Shown here: piece after piece, positions 1-5,626 of the stretch
Numbering within the stretch: position 1 is the stretch's first letter
How the letters are laid out: every line of letters begins with the position of its first letter
NCBI GenBank assembly: GCA_017996675.1
Contig: JAGOGN010000091.1
Location: 1-6,260, forward strand
From: Lachnospiraceae bacterium
GTDB lineage: Bacteria > Bacillota_A > Clostridia > Lachnospirales > Lachnospiraceae
Direction: 5' to 3'
DNA: 6,260 bases
Translations under genes and position numbers: made by a program
Notes under the pieces: generated by a model
What the model saw: the letters and a program-made list of their open reading frames with translations, nothing else
Told to the model about the DNA's origin: nothing
The model's database searches: none

Positions 1-539
1 CGGAACTTGCCCGAAAAGGTTTTATTACAATTAAACCTCGAATCGGTGCTTTTGTAGCTGATTTTCGTAAAACTGGAACTTTAGAAACATTAGTTGCCAT
101 TATGAATTATAACGGTGGAGTCATGCGTTATGAGGAAGTAAAATCGATTTTAGAAATCCGTGTGGCCCTAGACACGATGGCCGTCGAACTTGCACTTCCT
201 AAAATTACAGATGAAGAAATTGCACGTCTAGAGGATTATGTAGAACAAATTAAAACAGCTCCCGACCCGGAAGCTGCTTCAGAATTTGCTTATTTATTTC
301 AGCACGAACTGGCTGTATTATCAGGAAACACCATTCTTCCCCTGATTTTTTACTCATTCCGTTCACCAATTTTCGGACTGTGGAACCGTTTTTGTGTGTT
401 ACACGGAATCGATGCACTTTATAAAAACAATCGGATTTTATGCAGTTATATTCGAAAGAGAGACTTCGAAAGCGCAAAGCGTTTTATTCATTCCTCAATT
501 GAAGAAACCATCCATGGAAACAGACAAATCTATTTTTAG
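1..539 (+). CDS. GntR-family transcriptional regulator, FadR-like, 5'-truncated by the window edge
   Basis: The frame is open from position 3 to the TAG at 537-539, giving 178 residues with no start inside the window. The ATG at 102 is internal. The fragment opens with the end of a winged helix-turn-helix (ELARKGFITIKPRIGAFV), which is the recognition-helix and wing region of GntR regulators. An all-helical effector domain of about 145 residues follows, of the FCD/FadR C-terminal type, with the landmark SGN at fragment residues 107-109. The layout after the wing (a LETL segment, then helices, then SGN) resembles E. coli FadR more than metal-binding FCD proteins. The usual FCD metal ligands appear to be replaced (Asp by Ala, His by Gln, Asn and Ser in my hand alignment). 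The protein should be a dimeric DNA-binding repressor or activator responding to a small acid or acyl-type ligand. The ligand and targets are not visible. It converges on the ABC-F gene with a 13-nt gap. The family call is firm; the FadR-like subgrouping is tentative. Confidence 0.88.
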   Translation, partial: ELARKGFITIKPRIGAFVADFRKTGTLETLVAIMNYNGGVMRYEEVKSILEIRVALDTMAVELALPKITDEEIARLEDYVEQIKTAPDPEAASEFAYLFQHELAVLSGNTILPLIFYSFRSPIFGLWNRFCVLHGIDALYKNNRILCSYIRKRDFESAKRFIHSSIEETIHGNRQIYF

Positions 540-552
540 AATTTGAATCATC

Positions 553-2109
553 TTAAATAATTTTAGTGGTCCACTTGGCACAATCCCAAACCTGTGTTGC
601 AAGTCCATCATAAAATTCTGGTTCATGACAAACCATCAGAATACTACCACGATATGCCTGGAGAGCTCTTTTTAGCTCCGCTTTCGCATCCACATCCAAA
701 TGGTTGGTCGGCTCGTCTAAAAGTAATAAATTCGTTTTCCGGTTGATCAGTTTGCACAAACGAACTTTAGCCTGCTCGCCACCGCTTAACACGCGGACCA
801 GACTCTCGATATGATTCGTTGTCAGTCCACATTTTGCTAATGCAGACCGTACCTCATACTGAGTATAAACCGGGAATTCCGCCCAAATTTCTTGAATACA
901 GGTGGCATCTGTCTGATTTTTACTTTCCTGTTCAAAATATCCAATACTTAAATAATCTCCTTGCTCAACGGTACCTTCCAATGGCCGAATCAAGCCTAAG
1001 ATACTTTTGAGCAGGGTCGTTTTACCAATTCCGTTCGCTCCTGTCAAAACAATCTTTTCTCCTCTTTCCATAGAAAGATCCAGTGGCTTAGAAAGTGGCT
1101 CATCATATCCGATTACCAACCCCTTTGTTTCAAAAATCAACTTTCCAGCTGTTCGGTCTTCCTGGAATTTGAATTCTGGCTTTGGCTTCTCATATACTTT
1201 TTCAATGATATCCATTTTATCTAACTTTTTCTGGCGAGACATTGCCATATTTCTGGTTGCAACTCTGGCTTTATTTCTTGCAACAAAATCTTCTAAGTCT
1301 GCGATTTCCTTTTGCTGTCTTTGATAAGCCGCTTCCTGTTGTGATTTTTTCATTTCATATACGTCCATGAATTTATCATAATCACCCACATAGCGATTCA
1401 GTTCCTGATTATCCATATGATAAATTAAATTCACCACGCTATTCAAAAAAGGAATATCATGAGAGATTAAGATAAACGCGTTTTCGTATTCTTGTAAGTA
1501 CCGCGTCAGCCAGGTAATATGCTCTTTATCCAAATAGTTCGTAGGTTCATCCAGCAATAAAATGTCCGGCTTTTCCAACAATAACTTTCCTAGCAATACT
1601 TTTGTACGCTGTCCTCCACTGAGATCTGTTACATCTTTATCCAAACCGAGATCCAAAAGGCCCAACGCTCTTGCAACTTCTTCAATTTTACTATCAATCA
1701 TATAAAAATCATGAACAGTAAGCAAATCCTGCAGCGTTCCTAATTCTTCCATCAAATCATCCATCTCATCTTCTGAACTTTCCGAGAGGTGATCACAAAT
1801 TTCATTAATTCGTGTTTCCATTTCATATAAAAAATCAAAAGCGGAAGCCAATACCTGTTGCATGGTCATTCCTTTTTCCAAAACGGTATGCTGGTCCAAG
1901 TAACCAACACGAACTCTCTTGGCCCACTCAACTTTACCCTCATCTGGCATTAACTTATCGGTAATAATGTTCATGAAGGTGGACTTACCCTCTCCATTCG
2001 CACCAATCAGTCCAATATGTTCCCCTTTTAAAAGGCGAAACGATACATCATTAAAAATTGCACGGTCACCAAAACCATGTGTCAAATGCTCTACATTTAA
2101 AATACTCAT
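553..2109 (-). CDS. ABC-F family ATPase (duplicated ATP-binding cassette, no membrane domain)
   Basis: This is a complete 518-residue protein with two ABC cassettes and no transmembrane segments. Cassette 1 has Walker A GANGEGKST (36-44), signature LSGGQ (163-167), Walker B ending in DEPTN (187-191) and the H-loop SHD (H217). Cassette 2 has Walker A GANGIGKTT (357-365), signature LSGGE (441-445), DEPTN (465-469) and H-loop CHE (H495, with Cys in place of the usual Ser). The charged linker at about 240-310 is the P-site tRNA interaction motif region that defines ABC-F proteins, which act on the ribosome in translation or antibiotic protection rather than in transport. Length and sequence resemble, from memory, Bacillus subtilis YfmM; this is not a confirmed orthology. 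The start ATG at 2107-2109 has AGGAT 6 nt upstream and lies 4 nt after the reductase stop, so the two are almost certainly cotranscribed. A housekeeping translation role is more likely than drug resistance, but neither is shown here. Confidence 0.96.
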   Translation of the reverse strand: MSILNVEHLTHGFGDRAIFNDVSFRLLKGEHIGLIGANGEGKSTFMNIITDKLMPDEGKVEWAKRVRVGYLDQHTVLEKGMTMQQVLASAFDFLYEMETRINEICDHLSESSEDEMDDLMEELGTLQDLLTVHDFYMIDSKIEEVARALGLLDLGLDKDVTDLSGGQRTKVLLGKLLLEKPDILLLDEPTNYLDKEHITWLTRYLQEYENAFILISHDIPFLNSVVNLIYHMDNQELNRYVGDYDKFMDVYEMKKSQQEAAYQRQQKEIADLEDFVARNKARVATRNMAMSRQKKLDKMDIIEKVYEKPKPEFKFQEDRTAGKLIFETKGLVIGYDEPLSKPLDLSMERGEKIVLTGANGIGKTTLLKSILGLIRPLEGTVEQGDYLSIGYFEQESKNQTDATCIQEIWAEFPVYTQYEVRSALAKCGLTTNHIESLVRVLSGGEQAKVRLCKLINRKTNLLLLDEPTNHLDVDAKAELKRALQAYRGSILMVCHEPEFYDGLATQVWDCAKWTTKII

Positions 2110-2113
2110 TTCT

Positions 2114-2620
2114 TTATCCTATCATCCTATCAAAATCAATTTTATGTTCCAAAATATTTACAAACTCAGTCAATCCAATTCGGTCTTCTTCATCGAAACG
2201 ACTAAAAATTGGACTGTCTATATCCAACACTCCGATTACCATACCTTTAGAGTGAATCGGAATTACAATTTCCGAATTCGAGGCACAGTCACATGGAATA
2301 TGTCCTTCGAATTCATGCACATTCGCAACGACAAGGGTCTCATCCTGTTGTGCTGCACTTCCACAAACTCCACTACCAAGCTGGATGCGAATACATGCCA
2401 TATTTCCCTGAAATGGGCCTAATAATAAACTTCCTTGATTCATCACATAAAATCCTGCCCAATTTACGTCCTGCAATGCGTTTTTCAGTAAAGCTGCTGC
2501 ATTAGAAAGAGCTGCCAGCCAATGACTTTCTGCATCTAATAAACCTTCCATCTGTTTTTGTAACAGTTGATACATCCGATCTTTTTGCTCTGGATAAATC
2601 ATCTTTGTTGTTTCTTCCAT
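2114..2620 (-). CDS. msrC: Free methionine-(R)-sulfoxide reductase (fRMsr, GAF-domain, YebR/YtsP type)
   Basis: The protein reduces free methionine-(R)-sulfoxide to methionine in the cytosol, normally with thioredoxin as reductant. It is a single GAF domain of 168 residues from the chosen start, against about 165 for the E. coli enzyme. Three cysteines sit in the family motifs QGNMAC, GVCG and HIPCD at residues 76, 86 and 110. Their 10 and 24 residue spacings equal those of catalytic Cys84/94/118 in E. coli. A fourth Cys (112) follows closely. The conserved SNSEIV segment lies just after. The frame stays open to an ATG at 2689, but the start at 2620 is preferred: AAAGGAG lies 6 nt upstream, the length fits, and a promoter -10 element lies inside the longer version. 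The gene leads a two-gene unit with the ABC-F gene, 4 nt apart. All key residues for activity are visible; activity itself is inferred from the family. Confidence 0.95.
   Translation of the reverse strand: MEETTKMIYPEQKDRMYQLLQKQMEGLLDAESHWLAALSNAAALLKNALQDVNWAGFYVMNQGSLLLGPFQGNMACIRIQLGSGVCGSAAQQDETLVVANVHEFEGHIPCDCASNSEIVIPIHSKGMVIGVLDIDSPIFSRFDEEDRIGLTEFVNILEHKIDFDRMIG
2116..2120 (-). promoter_or_regulatory. Ribosome binding site of the ABC-F gene
   Basis: AGGAT on the minus strand ends 6 nt before the ATG at 2109. It lies over the last codons and stop of the upstream reductase gene, so translation of the two is probably coupled. Confidence 0.6.
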
Positions 2621-2626
2621 TTTGTT

Positions 2627-2633
2627 CTCCTTT
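2627..2633 (-). promoter_or_regulatory. Ribosome binding site that fixes the fRMsr start
   Basis: AAAGGAG on the minus strand lies 6 nt upstream of the ATG at 2618-2620. This near-consensus Shine-Dalgarno site at ideal spacing decides in favour of this start over the in-frame ATG at 2689. Confidence 0.85.
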
Positions 2634-2660
2634 ACCTCAACAATCATAGCGCTGTCCTCT

Positions 2661-2669
2661 ATTATATCA
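2661..2669 (-). promoter_or_regulatory. Extended -10 promoter for the fRMsr / ABC-F unit
   Basis: Read on the minus strand this is TGATATAAT, a perfect extended -10 (TGn plus TATAAT). No good -35 hexamer lies at 16-18 bp, which is common for extended -10 promoters. Initiation about 7 nt downstream (near 2654) would give a leader of roughly 34 nt before the ATG at 2620. Confidence 0.75.
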
Positions 2670-2674
2670 TCATT

Positions 2675-2686
2675 TTCAAATTTGAA
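2675..2686. promoter_or_regulatory. 12-bp perfect palindrome, candidate operator
   Basis: TTCAAATTTGAA is a perfect 12-bp inverted repeat with no spacer. It starts 6 bp upstream of the TG of the leftward extended -10 element, so it covers the spacer and reaches the -35 position. That is a typical place for a dimeric repressor to bind. A palindrome of this length in AT-rich DNA can also arise by chance, and no protein is assigned to it. Confidence 0.35.
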
Positions 2687-2724
2687 CATTAAAAATATTT
2701 CATCTTTTTCATTGGAAAAATCTG

Positions 2725-2733
2725 TGCTATGAT
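2725..2733 (+). promoter_or_regulatory. Extended -10 promoter for the MFS / GDPD unit
   Basis: TGCTATGAT fits an extended -10 (TGn plus TATGAT, five of six to TATAAT). A weak -35 TTTTCA lies at 2706-2711, 16 bp upstream of the hexamer. Initiation near 2740 would leave a leader of about 33 nt before the ATG at 2773. Confidence 0.65.
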
Positions 2734-2758
2734 GAAACCAGCTTCCATAAAAAATAAT

Positions 2759-2764
2759 AAGGAG
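2759..2764 (+). promoter_or_regulatory. Ribosome binding site of the MFS gene
   Basis: AAGGAG ends 8 nt before the ATG at 2773. This strong site supports that start. Confidence 0.8.
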
Positions 2765-2772
2765 AACATTCT

Positions 2773-4047
2773 ATGAAACTCAATTACAAACGTACTATAT
2801 TTATTGGATTAGCTTTTCTGTCGATCTGTGCGTTTTGGCAGATGTATGACAGCATCATACCATTGATTTTACAAAATACCTTTCACTTATCCGAAACTTC
2901 CATTGGATTTGTTATGTCCGTGGATAACATTCTGGCAGTCTTTTTATTGCCGTTAATCGGATCCTTTTCCGATAAGATCGATACTAGAATCGGAAAACGA
3001 ACCCCTTTTATTATAATTGGAACTATTTTAGCAGTAGTTTCCATGATGCTCTTACCATTTAGCGATCGCACCGGTAACTTCTGGCTTTTTGTGGTGGCAT
3101 TAGCTTTTACTCTGATTGCAATGGCACTATACCGTTCTCCATCCGTTGCGCTCATGCCTGATTTAACCCCAAAACCTCTTAGAAGCAAGGCAAATGCGGT
3201 AATCAACTTAATGGGAGCTGTCGGCGGAATTTACGCCCTTATTCTTATTAGTAAACTGATTCCAAAAACCAAATCACCTTCCTACCTCCCTGTGTTTATT
3301 GGCGTTGGTGCGATTATGATTTTAGCAGTAGTTTTATTGCTTTTTACCATCAATGAAAAGAAACTTTCCAAGACAATTGCAATGGAATACCCTGAAGAAA
3401 TTGCGCTTGAACAGCAAGAGGATCGTTTCGATCTAGCAACTGATGTAAAACGAAGCCTGTTCTTTATCTTAATCTCGATTTCGTTATGGTTTATGGCATA
3501 TAATGCTGTCACCACTGCTTTTTCAAGATACGCAAATACCGTTTGGAAACTCGAGGGTGGGGGATTTGCGAACTGCTTGATGGTCGCAACCATTGCAGCT
3601 ATCTGCAGCTATATTCCAATCGGATTTCTATCTTCCCATTTTGGCAGAAAGAAAACGATACTGGCTGGTATTATTATTATGAGTATTTGCTACCTTGCAG
3701 CAGCCTTTTATCCAACTTATCATTCATCCATTAACATTTTCTTCGCTTTTATAGGATTTGCGTGGGCTGCGATTAATGTCAATTCTCTTCCTATGGTAGT
3801 TGAAATGAGTAAAGGAAGCGATATTGGAAAATATACTGGTTTATATTATACATTTTCTATGTCCGCTCAGATTGTGACCCCAATTTTATCCGGAATATTT
3901 TTGCAACATATTTCCTATCGGACGCTTTTTCCATACGCAATCATTTTTATGATTTTGGCCTTTTTAACCATGTTGCAGGTAAAGCATGGAGATTCCAGAC
4001 CAATCAAAAAAGACAGTGTGTTAGAACATTTCGATGTAGAAGATTAA
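2773..4047 (+). CDS. Major facilitator superfamily transporter (SLC45/GPH-like, 12 predicted helices)
   Basis: This 424-residue integral membrane protein has about 12 hydrophobic segments in two groups of six (roughly 8-193 and 228-402), separated by a charged cytoplasmic loop at 194-227. The MFS signature loop between helices 2 and 3 is GSFSDKIDTRIGKRTPF (63-79), and its weaker second-half copy is GFLSSHFGRKKT (284-295). The form D-x-x-x-T-R-I-G-K-R-x-P, together with the YRSP and LMPDLTP segments at 120-133, resembles the SLC45 and GPH-type sugar/cation symporters. The substrate cannot be read from the sequence. It is probably a secondary transporter driven by an ion gradient, possibly for a sugar or a sugar or polyol derivative. 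The start has a strong AAGGAG. The phosphodiesterase gene follows after 32 nt in the same direction with no terminator between, so the two form a likely operon. The superfamily is certain; the substrate group is a guess. Confidence 0.93.
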   Translation: MKLNYKRTIFIGLAFLSICAFWQMYDSIIPLILQNTFHLSETSIGFVMSVDNILAVFLLPLIGSFSDKIDTRIGKRTPFIIIGTILAVVSMMLLPFSDRTGNFWLFVVALAFTLIAMALYRSPSVALMPDLTPKPLRSKANAVINLMGAVGGIYALILISKLIPKTKSPSYLPVFIGVGAIMILAVVLLLFTINEKKLSKTIAMEYPEEIALEQQEDRFDLATDVKRSLFFILISISLWFMAYNAVTTAFSRYANTVWKLEGGGFANCLMVATIAAICSYIPIGFLSSHFGRKKTILAGIIIMSICYLAAAFYPTYHSSINIFFAFIGFAWAAINVNSLPMVVEMSKGSDIGKYTGLYYTFSMSAQIVTPILSGIFLQHISYRTLFPYAIIFMILAFLTMLQVKHGDSRPIKKDSVLEHFDVED

Positions 4048-4067
4048 ACGTAATAGAACTATAACAG

Positions 4068-4072
4068 AAAGG
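4068..4072 (+). promoter_or_regulatory. Ribosome binding site of the GDPD gene
   Basis: AAAGG ends 7 nt before the ATG at 4080, in the 32-nt gap after the MFS stop. Confidence 0.65.
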
Positions 4073-4079
4073 CAACAAC

Positions 4080-4916
4080 ATGGAACAACTTGTGATTGTA
4101 ATGATTTGTATCGTATTATTATGTAGCTTATATTTATTTTTAATTTTACCACGAATTCGCAAACCAGCTTACCCAGGCGCTTCCACCACTCTCTATGCGC
4201 ATCGCGGTCTGCATGATCGCAACGATTTGGTGCCTGAAAATTCGCTGGAGGCATTTCGTCTTGCATGTGAACAGGGTTATGGAATTGAATTAGATGTCCA
4301 GTTGACGAAAGATCGAAAAGTAGTTGTATTTCACGACGAAACGCTAAAAAGAATGTGCTCTCAGCCAGGCTGTGTCAGAGATTATACTTTTGAAGAGTTG
4401 CAAAGCTTTCCTCTTGCTAATACTACTCAAAAAATTCCTCTTTTTTCTGAGGTTCTTGCCCTGGTTAAGGAACGGGTTCCACTTATTGTAGAAATCAAAA
4501 TTCACGAAAACAGTACGACGGTTTGCGAACACGTCAATGCCATACTAGAACCATACAAGGGGCCCTATTGCATTGAAAGTTTTCATCCTTTTGCACTCCG
4601 TTGGTACAAAAAAAATCGAAGTGACATTTTCCGCGGACAATTATCCACGAACTTTCACCAAAGCGAGAAAGAACGAAAAGTCAGCTATTTTTTTGCACAG
4701 CATTTACTGTTTAATGTCATAAGCCGTCCAGATTTCATTGCGTTCGGGCATCAATATGCCAAATGTAAATCACGCACTCTCGTATGTAGGCTCTTACATG
4801 CTACCTCCATTTGCTGGACGATACGAAGTCAGGAAGAATTAGACCGCGCAAAAAAATCCTTCGAATACTATATATTCGAAGGATTCATTCCTACAAAAGA
4901 TCCAAACATCCAATAA
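4080..4916 (+). CDS. Membrane-anchored glycerophosphodiester phosphodiesterase (GDPD family)
   Basis: This 278-residue protein hydrolyses glycerophosphodiesters, the products of phospholipid deacylation, to glycerol-3-phosphate and an alcohol. One N-terminal hydrophobic helix (about 3-23) is followed by RIRK. By the positive-inside rule this places the catalytic domain in the cytoplasm, tethered to the membrane. The TIM-barrel GDPD landmarks are all present: HRG (H41, R42), PEN (E53), ELD (E70, D72), FHD (H85), EIK (E138, K140) and the late WTIRS (246-250) before a YYIFEGF segment (263-269). The catalytic pair H41/H85 and metal ligands E70/D72 are intact. It lies 32 nt after the MFS gene and probably shares its promoter. 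The last 49 nt overlap the tail of the opposing acetyltransferase gene, and the codons for about residues 259-269 coincide with that gene's terminator hairpin. The true lipid or teichoic acid substrate is not known. Confidence 0.94.
   Translation: MEQLVIVMICIVLLCSLYLFLILPRIRKPAYPGASTTLYAHRGLHDRNDLVPENSLEAFRLACEQGYGIELDVQLTKDRKVVVFHDETLKRMCSQPGCVRDYTFEELQSFPLANTTQKIPLFSEVLALVKERVPLIVEIKIHENSTTVCEHVNAILEPYKGPYCIESFHPFALRWYKKNRSDIFRGQLSTNFHQSEKERKVSYFFAQHLLFNVISRPDFIAFGHQYAKCKSRTLVCRLLHATSICWTIRSQEELDRAKKSFEYYIFEGFIPTKDPNIQ
4850..4885 (-). terminator. Intrinsic terminator of the asnB / GNAT unit, inside the GDPD coding region
   Basis: On the minus strand the arm 4885-4874 (AATCCTTCGAAT) pairs perfectly over 12 bp with 4866-4855 around a 7-nt loop, followed by seven U residues (complement of the A run 4850-4856). 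The loop holds the TAG stop codon of the acetyltransferase (4870-4868). No U-tract follows the hairpin on the + strand, so it acts leftward only. The whole element lies within the last codons of the opposing GDPD gene. Confidence 0.85.
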
Positions 4917-5626
4917 ATCCAGTTATCCGAAGGCGTTACGCCTAAGCTGGATTGTAGTGCAATTGAGGCTTGATTTCCTTTGGCAACCTGTCCAAAAGGA
5001 ATCCAGCCTTTTTTTATTACATGATTCGTAATAAACACTTCCAACACTCTTCCATATCCTTTACGTAAGTGATTATCTAATACTTTTAAAAGTCCCAGAC
5101 TGCCCTCTGGATGAATACCCACAAAACCTACAAGTTTGCTTCCCAGATATCCACCAAATAAGTACTCCTGATTCTTTAACCACTCTAGTTCTTCCATACT
5201 ATAAATGTGGTAATTATTTAATACGATAGAAAGATCCTCTTCCTGAATTGGGCGAATCGTGAGATCCCCCTTCGTTTCTGGAATGAGCTCTCCTAAATAT
5301 CCATATTGTCTCACTTGCAGTTGTTCACTAAAATGGAATTTCTTTCGTGCCATCTCATATAAAAATTCCTGATGTAGGCAAATGAGTTCACATTCCTCGA
5401 TTTGATCCAACATTTGTTTGCCGCAAGCTTCATCTTGCGCGGATAGAAAATAACCGCCTGAATTCTTTTCGATTAAACACACGCCCTTCTCTTTGTCAGC
5501 AAAAATAATTTGCGCATGTCCCCTTCGAATGGGTTCTGACATATCCAAATGCCCGATTTCATCCTTTTTAAAATAAGCGAATGCCATTTCTTCTATTTCT
5601 TTTATTGTTGAATTTTCTTGTCCCAT
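4868..5626 (-). CDS. GNAT-family N-acetyltransferase with an uncharacterised N-terminal domain
   Basis: This 252-residue protein has a C-terminal GNAT fold from about residue 121 (LTIRPIQEEDL) to about 241. It includes the acetyl-CoA loop LRKGYGRVLE (187-196) and the motif B region NQASIALQSSLG (218-229). The Q/R that usually opens the acetyl-CoA motif is Leu here. Residues 1-115 form a separate, unassigned domain with the segment EPIRRGHA (31-38). The acceptor substrate is unknown. The start at 5626 overlaps the end of asnB by 25 nt. Its only AAGGAG (5641-5646) is 14 nt away, so translation may depend on coupling with asnB. An in-frame ATG at 5587 has no better site. The final residues after YWMF (239-241) look like a non-family extension that runs into the terminator, where the TAG stop lies in the loop. 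The tail overlaps GDPD by 49 nt. The fold call is good; the function is open. Confidence 0.88.
   Translation of the reverse strand: MGQENSTIKEIEEMAFAYFKKDEIGHLDMSEPIRRGHAQIIFADKEKGVCLIEKNSGGYFLSAQDEACGKQMLDQIEECELICLHQEFLYEMARKKFHFSEQLQVRQYGYLGELIPETKGDLTIRPIQEEDLSIVLNNYHIYSMEELEWLKNQEYLFGGYLGSKLVGFVGIHPEGSLGLLKVLDNHLRKGYGRVLEVFITNHVIKKGWIPFGQVAKGNQASIALQSSLGVTPSDNWIYWMFGSFVGMNPSNI
4916..4953. repeat. Composite inverted repeat (stem-loop) just after the GDPD stop
   Basis: AATCCAG (4916-4922) pairs with CTGGATT (4947-4953). Between them AGGCG (4931-4935) pairs with CGCCT (4939-4943) around a TTA loop. No U-tract follows on either strand, so it is not a terminator by itself. It lies inside the acetyltransferase coding sequence and could be a stabilising 3' hairpin for the GDPD transcript or chance. 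Confidence 0.45.
4966..5015 (+). terminator. Intrinsic terminator of the MFS / GDPD unit, inside the GNAT coding region
   Basis: The arm 4966-4983 (AGGCTTGATTTCCTTTGG) pairs with 4992-5009 over 18 positions, with one T-G wobble and two mismatches, around an 8-nt loop. A run of seven T residues (5009-5015) follows on the + strand. It begins 49 nt after the GDPD stop and lies wholly inside the opposing acetyltransferase gene. On the minus strand the matching U-tract is absent. Confidence 0.8.

Noticed and set aside
102..104. ATG that could start the regulator gene
   Set aside because: The frame is open upstream to the window edge and encodes the conserved end of a GntR winged helix, so the ATG is internal.
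565..575. Palindrome AGTGGTCCACT near the end of the ABC-F gene, considered as a terminator
   Set aside because: A 1-nt loop cannot close a hairpin and no U-tract follows on either strand. I see no convincing terminator between the convergent genes at 539/553.
1919..2422. Long rightward open frame opposite the ABC-F and fRMsr genes
   Set aside because: It lies antisense to two well-supported genes, its translation has no recognisable domain, and it lacks a credible ribosome binding site.
2621..2689. Longer N-terminus for the fRMsr gene starting at the ATG at 2689
   Set aside because: The added 23 residues are not part of the family, the leftward -10 element lies inside them, and a strong ribosome binding site serves the ATG at 2620.
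4021..4266. Leftward open frame across the MFS/GDPD junction
   Set aside because: It is antisense to the conserved GDPD start region including the HRG motif, and its product has no family features.
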